In this document: one piece after another, positions 23,900 through 35,992 of the stretch
Numbering within the stretch: position 1 is the first letter of the stretch
Layout: each line of letters opens with the position of its first letter
From: Strongylocentrotus droebachiensis
Taxonomy: Eukaryota > Echinodermata > Echinoidea > Camarodonta > Strongylocentrotidae
Assembly (NCBI GenBank): GCA_035222895.1
Contig: JAVYIG010006596.1
Coordinates: forward strand, 1-64,000
DNA length: 64,000 bases
Reading direction: 5' to 3'
Notes under the pieces: generated by a model
Database searches by the model: none
What the model was told of the DNA's origin: nothing
The model's input: the letters and a program-made list of their open reading frames with translations, nothing else
Translations under genes and position numbers: made by a program

Positions 23900-24051
23900 C
23901 AGTAGTGGTTCTACATGGAGGGGGGAGGTGTTGGCCTAAACAAAATCATGAGACACATAAAAAACCTGAATGCAAACAACACTGAGCCCCCAAATACCCC
24001 AGCCCCCCCCCCCCCCTCCCCCCAATTATTCTTCTAGAACCGCTCCTACTG
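23900..24051. mobile_element. MITE with CAGTAGTGGTTCTA ends
   Basis: Begins CAGTAGTGGTTCTA and ends TAGAACCGCTCCTACTG, an imperfect inverted pair. Inside are a G-rich tract on the left and a C-rich tract on the right, so the whole can fold back. No clear target duplication. About 152 bp, non-coding. Confidence 0.65.
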
Positions 24052-24744
24052 AAAAGGGATAATCTCCAGCTCGCAACGCCGCCCCTGTCAATTCATTTTA
24101 ACTCTGTACTATAGCAACAACAAAAATCATATGATCAGAAGGAAAATATGATTAATTTTGGTCAAGTGGTTGGTTATTTGGTCTGGCTGCTTGACCCGTG
24201 CCTTGTGGATCGATTCGGAGTTGCGTCTTTCAGGCGGTGAAGTTGATTTTGATGTCAAACAGAACATAATGGAAATGTATATTCTATATAACCCTGCTAG
24301 GGGCGACTCTTAAATTTCAGATAAATATTGTACGATTAAGTAATGGCGGAGTAAAAGGCGAAATTATGGCGCCAAGCAGCCAACCTACAACACTGCAACT
24401 ATAAATAATTAATCATATTCGAGTGGCTCTTTTTCAAATAAATTATCTTGACCTTTCGAGAATCATTTAGGGGTTGTTGTTTGTTTCGTTTTCGTATGAT
24501 TTCTCGTTTTCAACAAGTTCACTATACTCAAAGGTTATTATATTTAAGAGCTAAAATACAACCGACTGACATTTAAAAAGTGCAGCTACTTGTCACGAAC
24601 ACTTGTTTATTTTTAGTACAATATGCTGCTTAGAAAGAAAAGAATAGGAAGATCAACAGTTTGTATGCGATGCGATCTGGTTTAACGCTGTAAAATTTGT
24701 GACGCATTGATTCAGTCAAACACACACCCACGTTCTATATCTTA
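24052..24744. other. Unique AT-rich DNA, no gene seen
   Basis: No repeat, RNA or coding feature is recognised. Confidence 0.5.
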
Positions 24745-24948
24745 AGGGTGCGTTCAATCGAATTTTCGAAGCTAGAATCACAAACATGAATCACAATTCA
24801 AAACGCCGTTACAAAAAGCAAGGTCACTGCGTTTGCGTTCAAGCGATTTTTCATCAACGCTGATTCTAAGCTCATTGCGAGCCAAACCACTGCGCATCAC
24901 ACTGCGCAGTATGGCCCAGGAACTTCGGCGCGCGCTTTCTGTCGTCGC

Positions 24949-25033
24949 TGTTTTCACGAAGTGACGGTAGTGAAAAAAAATTGCATTCACTTTGCGTTAC
25001 GATTTTCCTCACTACCGTCACTTCGTGAAAACA
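24949..25033. repeat. Perfect 25 bp-arm inverted repeat
   Basis: The arms 24949-24973 and 25009-25033 are exact reverse complements (core CACGAAGTGACGGTAGTGA), separated by 35 bases. They lie directly beside the tandem array and are GC-richer than their surroundings. Confidence 0.95.
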
Positions 25034-25074
25034 AGGACAATAAGACAAAGAATGAGAAGGTGATAGAAGGAAGA

Positions 25075-25925
25075 AACAAAGAATAACATAAGGAAAGACA
25101 GAAAGATAAAGTCGATAGAATGATTAAAACAAAGAATAACATAAGAGAAGGAGGAAGAATCGAAGAATAACATAAGGAAAGACAGAAAGAGAGAGTGATA
25201 GAATGCTTAAAACAAAGAATTACATAAAAGGTGATAGAAGGAAAAAACAAAGCATAACATAAGAATAGAAGGAAGAAACAAAGAATAACAAAAGAGAAGG
25301 TAATAGAAGGAAAAAACAAAGAATAACATAAAAATAGAAGGAAGAAACAAAGAATAACATAAGGAAAGACAGAAAGAGAATGTGAAAAAAGGAAGGAACA
25401 GAGAATGACATAAGGAAGAACAGAAAGAGAAAGTGATAGAATGATTAAAACAAAGAATAACATAAGAGAAGGTGAAAGAAGGAAGAATCAAAGAATAACA
25501 TAAGGAAAGATAGAAAGAGAAAGTAACAGAATGATTAAAACAAAGAATAACATAAGAGAAAGTGATAGAATTATAAAAACAAAGAATAACATAAGAGAAG
25601 ATGATAGAAGGAAGAAACAAAGAATAACATAAGGAAAGACAGAAAGAGAAATTGATAGAATGCTTAAAACAAAGAATTACATAAGAAAAGGTGATAGAAG
25701 GAAAAAAACAAAGAATAACATAAGTATAGAAGGAAGAAACAAAGAATAACATAAGAAAAGACAGAAAGAGCAAATGATAGAATGATAAAAACAAAGAATA
25801 ACATAAGAAAAGGTGATAGAAGGAAAAAAAAAAAGAATAACATAACAATAGAAGGAAGAAACAAAGAATAACATAAGGAAAGACAGAAAGAGAAAATGAT
25901 AGAAAGAAAAACAAGGAATAACATA
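25075..25925. repeat. Tandem array, about 21 units of about 42 bp
   Basis: The core ACAAAGAATAACATAAG (or a one-base variant) recurs about 21 times, separated by alternating GGAAAGACAGAAAGAGA and GAAGGTGATAGAAGGAA segments. This suggests a higher-order unit near 85-90 bp made of two half-units. Long minus-strand frames (up to 269 codons, repeating CYSLF) are translations of the array and not genes. Confidence 0.9.
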
Positions 25926-26035
25926 ACGGAACAGGCCACGATGGTATAGTGAACGCAAATTGCATGCAAAGCGGGCGCGCGGTTTTTCCCAAACCGGAAG
26001 AGGCTTCGTCATGCAATCATGATTGAGAACTCCGT

Positions 26036-26236
26036 CCGTTCAATCGAATTTTAGCGACCGTGATTCTTTTGAATCATGATACAAAACGCATCTTTTTCAG
26101 CGTTTCATGTTTGTGTTTTCAAACACGTTTATTTTTACGACCGACGAAAAAATCGCTTGAACGCATTGCGTTTTAAACTAAACGTCTTTAGAAACCGTGA
26201 TTCTAGGGTGAAAAAGTGTCGATTAAACGTAACACT
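26036..26236. mobile_element. Nested 200 bp MITE copy
   Basis: CGTTCAATCGAATTTT at 26037-26052 repeats the composite element's left terminus in direct orientation, and the right end at 26236 is its inverted counterpart. CCGTGATTCTAG-type sequence is present in both arms. It could be an independent MITE or the true right half of the larger element. Confidence 0.5.
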
Positions 26237-26678
26237 GCCGATTTGGTAGCGGCTCTTGTCACAAAGCTCATAAATACTTATATTTTTGGGGTTAAGTTAT
26301 TTCGACGCCAAAAGAACGCGGGAATGAACACAATCGTAAACGCATTTGGGAATTTTTACATTGAAATAATCTAATCAGATTTGGGGAATATCAATCATAT
26401 AAAGCTTTACCCTCAATCAGAGCACATATACCGTATTCCAAGATTGTGTGAACGTGGTTTATAGAATCAACTCCATTTGGACTAATAGTAAACGAGTTTC
26501 TTTCGCACGGCTACAATCCTTTTTGCTTAAGAAATTTGCCTGTAAATATCATGTATACACGTTGAGAGGATCTGTTCGACGTTTGCCTTTGCATAAATCT
26601 CCTAATCTGCGACTATACAATTAATGACAACATAACTTATTATAATACTAGCGGTATCACAACACATGCCTGTAAAAC
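26237..26678. other. Unique AT-rich DNA, no gene seen
   Basis: No feature recognised. Confidence 0.5.
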
Positions 26679-26996
26679 AAGAAGAAACATGAAAGAAAAA
26701 GAAGAAGAAGAAGAAAAAGAAAGAGAAGAAGAAAGAAGAAGAAGAAGAAGAAGAAGAAAAAGGAGAAAAAGAAGAAGGAGATGAAGGAGGAGGAGAAGTA
26801 GAAAAAGAAAGGACAGAAGAAGGAGAAGGAGAAGAAGAAGGAGAAGAGGAAGAAGTAGAAGAAGAAGAAAAAGATTAAGAAGCAGAAGACGAAGATGAAG
26901 GAGGAGGAGGAGAAGAATGAAAATAAGAAGAAAATGTCAAGAAGAAGAAGAAGAGGAGGAGGAGGAGTAGGACGAGGACCACGAGGAGAATAAGAG
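26679..26996. repeat. (GAA/GGA)n polypurine tract of about 320 bp
   Basis: Almost uninterrupted purines on the plus strand, mixing AAG, GAA and GGA triplets. The 147-codon Phe/Leu-rich frame on the minus strand is its translation. Long mirror-like purine tracts can adopt triplex structures; that is general knowledge and is not shown here. Confidence 0.9.
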
Positions 26997-28922
26997 ACTT
27001 TAAAGAGTTTAAGTTTCTTGTAATTATGTAAACGATTTATCAGTATTTTTATCAGCTTGGCGGAAGAAAAAAAACCGGTCAAAGTTCGTTTGAAATGCAA
27101 ACTACCCTTGTTAACAATATTTCACACATATACACTTGAGATGAATAATAATGTGTGCATGAGTACAATGAGGTGGGTGGGCTATCTTTAAAAAAAACAT
27201 TGGATTTACACCTCGGTGAGTTGTATGAACTTTGTCATTGATACACCCATCATTAAGATGCAATCAATTTTGGATGAATAATGAAGCCACTCTCACAGGG
27301 AGATGTCGCCGAGATTCTTTGCAGTCTCTCTTCGGCTTTAGGGTATTAATAGCGTTAACGTTAAATAAGAAAACATTACATGTTTATCTTTTTTTAAATT
27401 CAACTTTGAAAGTAAGGAAGGCTTTATCGCTTATCACACAATACCAAGCCTATAATCTGATTAAAATTCATTATTCTGATTGAGTTATTAACACAATGGA
27501 TCTTTTCGAAGAACTCCTGATGCCGAGGTATTTCATTCATCTGATATCTCGATAATTTAAGATAGCATTTGTCTGAATGCAGTCTTCCTTGTAAAGCCAG
27601 GGAAACCTCAAGAAAGGAATTATGCATCACTGAAGGCAGTTTGGGTCTCGAAGGATGTTCATACATTTTGAATACATGGGTAAATTATAGATACAGCACT
27701 GAACGGAAATTTGTAAATACTATTTGGCAATCATTGGTATGCATGCAAATAATGATATATATTCCTAAGCATTTGTTAGCAAAGAAAATAATACTAAGCT
27801 GGAAGAATTGTGGAATATATTTAGTTTTTAGCCTATTTTATGTTTCACTCAAATCATTGAGTAATTAATGTAAATATGCATTGAAATTATGGAAATAAAA
27901 GCCTCGCTTGAGGATAAGAGAAAACAAATGAGATATATTCCTGCATGGGGATAATGCCTGCAAATCACTGACAATTTGAAATTCTAAATGAAGAAAGATC
28001 TTAAGAAATTCAAAGTGACCTAGCTTTTACCTGACCCACTTATAACTATTCACAGATATTGAATTAAGATGGGGAAATCCATACCAGCCACCCTTTCCCT
28101 CTTTCAGGTCGCCCCACTTTATTCTTTAATGTCTGAAATTGATCAGTGTACCCAGTGGCGTAAGGGCGCAAGGCACGTTGGCGTTTTTAATACTGTTCTT
28201 GATTTCTATATTTGTTTAAGATATATATACATATTTTTGTATATACAGAAAATAAAACTAAACCAAATCAAAGTAAATCACACCATTTCATCTCTCTGGA
28301 CCAAAAAGGCTCATCTGCATCTGCATTCATATATAAATACATCTTTTTGTGTGTGTATTTTGCCTTTGAGATGGACGACTGTGCTTGTAAGTATATCGAA
28401 ATGTATTCAAGTACATTGAGAAATGTGGATTATTCAATTCCTTTGTCCAAACAAAATAACTGATGGTAAAAATGTTATCTCAATTTTGTTCATTAGCTTT
28501 TCATTATATAATCCAAATTCATAGTGAGACCACAGGAGGAATGACATGCTTAAAAAGAAAAGCAACAACTTCCTAACTTTCCAAGTTTTCAAGGTAGCTT
28601 CTCCATGGCTACCCATAGGCTACATCTATTTAGGTTGTCATCCCTAAAAGCTAGCTGGTCGAGATAGACAGTTGCCATCTCTCAAGGGAAGATCACGTGA
28701 TCACTATCTCATGATTTATCACATATCAGGTGATCAAAAATTCATCGATAAGTGCACCCCCCTCCAAACTAGATCAACCCCACATAGCATTTATTCATGT
28801 TCATGGGCCCTAGACAATATGCCTTGCTCAGACGTTATCAAGTAGACGTGAACCCTCATAGGAATAGCTAAATTCAATATTAATCCAGGCACGTTGGATT
28901 TATGTTTGTCTTCAAAGGTTTG
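26997..28922. other. Unique DNA, no gene seen
   Basis: CAGTGGCGTAAGGGC at 28153 resembles a left end of the CAGTGGCG MITE family without a visible partner. GATCACGTGATC at 28691-28702 is a 12 bp palindrome containing an E-box TCACGTGA. Frames up to 116 codons are unrecognised. Confidence 0.45.
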
Positions 28923-29010
28923 AGAGAGGGAGGGAGGGGATATAGAGAGAAAACAAAAGAGAGAGAGAGAGAGAGTGTGTGTGTGTGTGAGAGAGAAGAG
29001 GGGGGGGGGG
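28923..29010. repeat. (GA)n/(GT)n ending in a G run
   Basis: Interrupted GA with an internal (GT)n and a terminal run of about ten G. Confidence 0.9.
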
Positions 29011-29080
29011 AACCTCTGAAAGAGAAGATTTAATGTCAAGGTTATCTAACCTCTTTCATAAGCATCAATATCATCTTATA

Positions 29081-30494
29081 CACTGTTAAAACAAGTATTA
29101 AAAAACTGCGGGTTAAAAAATTGTTGATTAAAAAACGCTCAACGTTGGTTAAAAATGTAGTGTTGATTAAAATTTACTTTTAATCTTGCGTTGGTTAAAA
29201 ACAGTGTTGATCAAAATTATTCCTTTTAACCTATGTTGGTTAAGTCTAAGTCGTTGGCAAAAATTGTAACCCAGCATGGATTAAAAACAAAATTCCGACA
29301 GTAATGAAAGCCCCCTTCCGGTTAAAGTTTAATCAATGTTGATTAAAGTACTGGTCACGTGACCCAACGGAACGATATCGAAGCGCGTAGCTAGCGATCG
29401 CTCGACATACAAATAAAGTACATGCAAAGTACACGCAGTTTACGCGTGCGACAAAATTAACAATGGAGGTTGTCGCGAGGACCTGAGAAATGGGGGTTTG
29501 GACGGTCTTATCTCCGTGTTTTCAGGTAAGAAATTATTTTAATATTATCATCATCAATTCTAAGATTGTAAGGAAGAAGTGAAATAAGGTTCTTGCTCAA
29601 ATCAAAAACGATTTGTGTCCCCTAGGCTGTACGTAGCTCAACCAATAAGTAGCATTTTTCTTGCACCGTGCACCTGGCTAACGTAAGCACACACACACTC
29701 ATCAGTCTGCAAGAATCTTCAACCGTGAAGGATGCAGACCCAATTAAAGAAGGAGAAGTGTAGGGCTATTACGGATCACCTACCCAAATTGCATGCATGA
29801 ATAATAATCTTATTTTTTAAATCTAATTGTATCTAATTGTTTGAAACAATTAAATATAAAATAAGATGTCATCATGAAGTGAAACGTCTTCATGCATGCA
29901 ATTTGGGTAGGTCATCCGTTGCACTTACTGGCTGAGCTACAACCTACGGGCCGGGACACAAAGCGTTTTTAATTTGAGCAAGAACCTTATTTCACTTCTT
30001 CCTTCCAATCTTAGCATTGATGATAATCATATTAAACCATTTCTTATCTGCAAACACGAGGATAAGACCTCCAAACCCCCGTAAGTTTAACCAACAGTGG
30101 TTATAACTGTAACCAACAACCCACTAAAGTTTAACCAACATCGTGTGAATCCAAAAATAATTAACCTACAATGGTTACAATTTTAACCAACGACCCATGT
30201 AAGTTTAACCAACAACATGTGAATCAGCCCCGAACAAAGCATAAATAACCAACAAAAGATTAAAGTTTTAATCAACAAATGGTTAAAGTTTAATCAACAC
30301 CATTTTAACCAACATTGAGCAAATTTTTTTAACCAATAATTGATTAAAATTTTTAATCAACCACAGGTTAAAGTTTTAATCAACAGGCTGTTGGTTAAAG
30401 TTTAACCAACGATTGTGTGATTCACCTGGTAATCCGTGGTTGATTAAAATTTTAACCAACTTGATTAAAAATTGTAATACTTGTTCTAACAGTG
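29081..30494. mobile_element. 1.4 kb foldback transposon with TA target site
   Basis: The termini CACTGTTAAAACAAGTATTA and the inverted TAATACTTGTTCTAACAGTG match at all but one position and are flanked by TA on both sides (29079-29080, 30495-30496). Nearly the whole element is an imperfect inverted repeat. Outer arms carry many TTAACCAAC/GTTGGTTAA or ATCAAC/GTTGAT motifs. Inner arms hold a recognisable inverted block (GAACCTTATTTCACTTCTTCC), and 24 bp perfect arms at 29778-29801 and 29889-29912 lie near the centre. No transposase. TA duplication suggests mobilisation by a Tc1/mariner-like enzyme; that is inference. Confidence 0.85.
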
Positions 30495-30496
30495 TA

Positions 30497-31974
30497 CAAA
30501 GAATATAGACCTAATCGACTTTGAGAGGATACAAGAATTATGAGAGTTCAAAAAGAGGACTATTTTCAACTAAAGAACTTTACATGATTGTAGCATACTG
30601 GAAAGTTCTGGGCAAAATACAGAATCAATTTTGAAGATTTTTTGCATATGATTTACACTAAACGGAAAACCGACTTTCTCATTACATCAAATTAGTTATA
30701 ACTTTTTCATCATAACTTAAACATTTCTGTCGGTAATACTAATTATTGTAGAGAATAAAGAATTGAATAACGGTAGTATAATTTTAAATGTCATAACACA
30801 AACAAGCTTTGATTTCCTCTACTGTATCTTCATTTTCTAAGTTTAAGCTCATACATTGCGAAACATATCCTCAAAATTCTCAATCGTTGGTCGCACCCAT
30901 GAAACAAATTGTAAGAGAAGGCAAGTGACGAAATAGAACGCTTACATGTACATCAGGCGCCATATGAATATACTGATAAAAAGCATCATAAACATCATAA
31001 GCATATAGTATGAAAAGAAACTCATAAGAAAATTAGATGAAATGATTTCCAAACGAAAAAGGATTAGATCAGTTGCGTGACTTCGAATTCATTAAATATA
31101 TACTTCAAGCCGGCCTATGGGCCTAATGGCAGAAACGCTTTCAAAACGTCCACAGCGTTATGTCGAACAAGAAATAATAACGACTGGCGATGTATGCCAC
31201 GACGTCATTGACCAGACCATTGACCGCGGGCGTGATGTACGTGCTTTCTAGTCAGATATCATGATTGTTCGGTGTAACGATAAGCTACATCCAGATTACC
31301 AAGGGAATCAGAGGAGAGAAAAAGGCGGGAAAGAGAAAGTCACATCATCCCTCCCACATTATCACCAGGATGCAATGCATTATCAATCAAGTCTCTGAAT
31401 TGGTTACTTTGAGGGCGCTACCAGTTAGATGATGGGATAAGGGGGTGGATGGGGATGCGGGATGAATTTGAAGGTACTCATTATATATAATTTTATGTTT
31501 ATGAATTAAAAACGTTAGACAATGATGGTAGATCAATCATAAACATCTATTTATGTTAAATTATGTAATAATATATCATGGGAGAAGTATGATGTGTTGT
31601 TAAATATGTAATGTAAATAATGTGAACAAGTCTAATTGATTGACTGTAAATTTAATCTATGATAAATCTAATCAAGAAAATTGAACTTCATTTGACAATT
31701 TGAACTTGAATATTACAGATCGGAAATGGATTGAAAGTGAAATTGAATATTGCGTGATAGAGAGACTGTCGGTTATCTTTAAGGTGTTTACATGCATATG
31801 GATCCTTCAATCGCAATCTTGAGACGTAATCAAAGGAATTGAGTTTCACCATCCACTCCATTACTTCATCTGGAACACATGTTCCATTGCAATGTCTCAC
31901 TTTACCCCTCCTTCCTTACCCTACCATTTACAGTCCTTAATCTGTTCATGTCTCATTCGAGCACCATTAATTCC
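30497..31974. other. Unique AT-rich DNA, no gene seen
   Basis: No repeat family, RNA gene or splice-supported exon is recognised. Confidence 0.5.
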
Positions 31975-32412
31975 TTACCCCCCCCCCCCCACCCCCACCC
32001 TCTACCCCGCATTACCCCCGCTCCACTCTCCCAAGCTCCCCAAGCTTTGAAATGTCACAACCATGTACCCCTCATTCCTCACACCAACTCCCATTACCTC
32101 ACCAATCCCTACTCCAACAGCTCCTCCATCTTTAACCCTGGTATCAAAGTACCCCTCCTCGACCAGGAGCAGTGTGAAAATGCCAAACGGCGAGACTATT
32201 TACTCCAGACTCGAATGAAGAAGAATATCGAGCATCCAAGAAGGTACTCTGGAGATTTACTTGTAGTTTACAGAAAAGGGTTGGATTATAGACCAATGAT
32301 GGATTCGTTTGGAGAGGAATGGAGATGGAGAAAGGCAGTGATAGATAACTAGAAATGGAGCGGGACCCAGTGGGAGGAAATGACAAGAAGAGTGATGTGG
32401 AGAAATTTGAAA
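31975..32412. other. Pyrimidine-rich segment, then unclassified ORF
   Basis: A C-rich tract near 31978-32040 is followed by a 157-codon plus-strand frame (31879-32352) rich in Pro, His and Ser. Its composition follows the C-rich DNA. I see no domain and no splice support, so I do not call it a gene. Confidence 0.4.
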
Positions 32413-32722
32413 AGAGGGAGAGAGAGAGAGAGAGAGACAGAGAAAGGGGGGGGGTAGATCGTTAGGAACAAACAAAGGTATAGAACATAATTGTGTTTGT
32501 GGAAAGAAAGTGGAAGAGAAAGCAAAAGAGAATGACATGGTTCTTAGAGAGTAGATTTCACTGTTACAGAGATATTCGAAAAGATGGAGGATAGGAGATA
32601 TAGAAAGAGAGAGAGAGTGACAGAGAGAGACAGAGAGACAGACAGAGAAAGAAAGATGGATATAGAGAGAGAGATGGAGATGGAGATAGAGAGAGAGAGA
32701 TATGGAGACAGAGACAGAGACA
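32413..32722. repeat. Two (GA)n arrays
   Basis: Arrays at about 32413-32456 (ending in a G run) and 32600-32722 (with GACA and GATA variants). Confidence 0.9.
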
Positions 32723-33107
32723 AATCGATTTTCAATACGTATTTTCTAAAGTGAAATGGTTCCTCTTCAAAAAAACTATTTGAATTGGGTTGATGAAATT
32801 AATTCGATTTGACTATACTTTTCGTGCACTTGATCACATCATGATAATCTCATAGAGACCTGTCATCGTGACTCTAGCTGTCTCTCAATACCCTGGATAT
32901 CTGGCCCAGGAATACACACATCACCCATCGAGAAAGATGGGAATGATCTCCAAAGCTTTTATCCGAAGAAGAAATGGAAATATAACTTGGGAATTAAGAT
33001 ATTGGTTTTGCGCGATCGATGTCAAGTATTTCTTCTCCCTTTCGAGAGGAGTCGTGTTGCTATCTCTAGGGATGCCAGCCCTGGATGGTTTGATTCTATA
33101 TAGGCAT

Positions 33108-33225
33108 GAAAGAGAGACAGAAAAAGAGAATTTAGACAGAGATAAGGAGATAGAGACAGAGAGGAAGAGGGAGAGAGAAAGAAAGAAAGACAGAGATAAA
33201 GATAAAGATAAAGATAGAGATGAAA
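33108..33225. repeat. (GA)n/(GACA)n/(GATAAA)n array
   Basis: Interrupted purine-rich array. The 128-codon frame across it (32868-33254) is half repeat and is not called as a gene. Confidence 0.85.
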
Positions 33226-34369
33226 TTAAAGCACTATACATAGTAATGCAATAAATTCATGGCATCATTTTGGGATTTATTCATGTCGATGCGCGCATAT
33301 AATACTCGCGGAAGCGGGTCGCATCCACATAATCATGTAATATACGAGATACTGATTCAATGAGGAATATGGTGTATATAATGTCGGGATGAAATAATTT
33401 TAGTGATATCAGTGATGATACGAATCATGTTTTATTAATTATGTAAATGAGAACACCGACAACTACTTCAACAAGCTCAACTTGAGCAAGTCGAGTAAAA
33501 TGTCCTGACATATTAGAGTGATCGAACAAGATGTGCAACTTATAGGGAATTAACATCAACTAAAACTGTATAAACATTCATGAAAAGAATGTTATTCTTT
33601 TTGGATTAAAAAAAAAATTGTAAGAGACTTCTGCAAGAGAAAACTGTTTAAAATTTATTTCATTAGTGGACAATTTTCTTAAGTTGATTAACTCAACGAC
33701 TGATAATTGACACATAACATAATTTCTTCAGAAAAGTGCGATCATTTTCTTTGCAGATTACTTTTGAATTTCTGTTTATCGCAACACCTTCATTTGCCTC
33801 TCAAAGTGATGTAAATCCTTAGGGAGACCGTGCATTAGAAAGGGTTTAAACTGGTTGTGTCGCATATAGCTTTGAGAATCAACACTTAAACGCGGTCAAA
33901 TGGCTTGATCGAGGGGCAATTGACTTCTATCCAAATGTCTAGATTTGTATATTTGTTACTCTGACCTGTTTCTTGCGTCGGTTACTTCACACCTTCAGCC
34001 CAACTTTTGTGACAATCTGCTCCGAGCCAAAAGGGCGTTAGCTGATATCATATAACATGAGGTTAACGCCCCTTTGCCCCTCAACATACGACTGATTATG
34101 CATGGACATGACTTACAGTATGACTCAGTTTTGAGATGGGAAGTTTTTTTGTGACACCTACAAATCTTGAGGTTGTAGCAGTTATACACCTGGCGGCGCC
34201 AAAACTCTTCAGCAGTAATTGACCTAGTCGTATTCGATTGCAAATTTGATTTGTAAGATGAGAAATCCTCTATATTTCGCTCATAATGAAACCTTATCTA
34301 ATTATCTTCTTCAGTTCTGCTATTATGAAGAAACGGGTTTAAACAGACTTATCCGGGATGGGGGTTTGA
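33226..34369. other. Unique DNA, no gene seen
   Basis: No feature recognised. Confidence 0.5.
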
Positions 34370-34461
34370 CGAGAGAGGGAGGGAGAGAGAGAGAGGAGGG
34401 GAGTAAGAGGAGAGATGAAGAGAGAGAGAGAGAGAGGGGGGGGGGGAGTAAGAGGAGAGAT

Positions 34462-34508
<47 letters not shown>

Positions 34509-34548
34509 GATGGGTAGGAGGAGGAATGGGAAAGTAGAGGAGATGGAA

Positions 34549-34597
<49 letters not shown>

Positions 34598-34612
34598 GAG
34601 GGGGGGGGGGGT
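34370..34612. repeat. Long (GA)n array with two G runs
   Basis: Three GA blocks; two end in runs of about ten or more G, at 34437-34446 and 34601-34612. A segment around GGAGTAAGAGGAGAGATGAA is duplicated within it. Confidence 0.95.
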
Positions 34613-35122
34613 AGGGGAGATGACGAAGACGAAGCTTATTTTATTTCAAATCTATATGTTCACAAAATTAAAATCAGTTTGATTGTTTCAAAGGTAAAGA
34701 TATCCCTCCCTGGTCTTTGTCAATACAAATTGAGTGAAATCTATTAAACTTGACCTTTACATAATGGTACAAGATCAAAATGAGTAAAGCATTCGAGTCG
34801 GACAGACAAGACAGAATATACCTCTCATGGAATTCTAAATGGAATCAACCGTCAGTTATCATAATCAATACAATGTTGTTAAATTACCTTTCGTGACCAA
34901 TTGCGCCTTCCCGTCTATCCACTTGATATCATAATATTGATTTCTTTATAAGGAGTGAAAAATAAATAAACAAAACAAATTCACAAAGTGAAATCAGGGA
35001 GGCCTTTTCAATAGATGAAGGATTTGTTCTCTCACACGTTTTTGACAAGTACTATACATAAAGAACATGAAGCATGTCATTTACACCCCCTTAGCATCTC
35101 CAATGTTCATATCGAGCGCATG

Positions 35123-35166
35123 GTTGCTATGGCAATGAAGCATGTAGTCTGGGTCGCCATGACAAC
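35123..35166. promoter_or_regulatory. Pair of RFX X-box-like sites, 30 bp apart
   Basis: GTTGCTATGGCAAT at 35123-35136 and GTCGCCATGACAAC at 35153-35166 resemble the RFX optimum GTTGCCATGGCAAC. The second fits RYYNYYWWRRNRAC fully; the first departs at the last base. X-boxes are known in promoters of ciliary genes. No coding exon is recognised within 1 kb, so the target is unknown. Confidence 0.45.
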
Positions 35167-35739
35167 GGTAGTGTCCCATCCAGCGATGTAGATTCATGAG
35201 AGAGTGTTGAGGAGGATGGTGGCTCTGTTCGGAGAGGCCTGAGATGGGGTACCATTATAGTTTCTAAAATTACACAATGGTCTTCACTATCTTATACACA
35301 GTCCCGACGACATGCGTTCGAGATAGCACAATGCTTCTACATTTGCAAAGGAAAATCTTCTGTATAAAGACTCTTGAATATACCCATAAACTATGATAAA
35401 CATTTGTAATCTGTCTCAGACTGCATATTTATACTATTACACTACATGCCCGTGTATTCGCCGGTTTCACTTCGTCTCGGTCATTGGCTTGTTACAAATG
35501 TTCATGATATTGAACATTGACGTCCCTATCAATTTTATATTCGGATTTAGAAAAAAATATAATATTCTTAATTCTGTCATGTCAAAGTTATTCATAAAAT
35601 AGGTGTATAACTAGTGTCAGGCAATAAGAATAATATGCATGTATTTAATAATTATGTAAAGTGCGTTCGTAAAACAACAATACGAACAAAATAATATAAT
35701 GCACTAACAAGTACAGAGAACAAGAAGAGAGAACGAGAG

Positions 35740-35747
35740 AAACAAAA

Positions 35748-35788
<41 letters not shown>

Positions 35789-35860
35789 AAAGAAGAAAAG
35801 GAAGAAGAAGAAGAAGACGACGAAGACAAAGGAGGAGGGGAAGAAGAAGATAGTAATGAT
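35740..35860. repeat. (GA)n then (GAA)n/(GAC)n array
   Basis: GA repeat grading into GAA, GAC and GAT triplets. Minus-strand Ser/Leu/Phe-rich frames are repeat translations. Confidence 0.9.
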
Positions 35861-35992
35861 GATGATGAAGAATAATATGAAGACACGAGCTGTGTTGAAG
35901 ATATGAACTCGGCTCAATAAAACCTAATCAAAATGTTTCAATAACAAAGATTAAATGGCAATAAGATATTGTTACATACGGACATACAACTA

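Larger units (their letters stand above)
24745..26236. mobile_element. Composite non-autonomous DNA transposon
   Basis: The left end AGGGTGCGTTCAATCGA pairs imperfectly with the reverse of the right end (AGTGTTACGTTTAATCGA). Subterminal CTAGAATCAC is also inverted between the ends. Internally it holds a 25 bp-arm hairpin (24949-25033) and a tandem array (25075-25925). A second direct copy of the left terminus begins at 26037, so the right 200 bp may be a complete MITE of the same family. About 1.49 kb. No transposase. No target duplication is evident. Confidence 0.6.

Noticed and set aside
25207-26016. 269-codon minus-strand ORF
   Set aside because: It is a translation of the ~42 bp tandem array, with the same CYSLF-type peptide repeated in several frames.
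28069-28419. 116-codon plus-strand ORF ending near a GTAAGT donor
   Set aside because: No domain; the only acceptor that would frame it leaves a 17-base exon.
28691-28702. GATCACGTGATC palindrome with an E-box
   Set aside because: A single site of this kind is expected by chance in a window this size and no other regulatory sites cluster with it.
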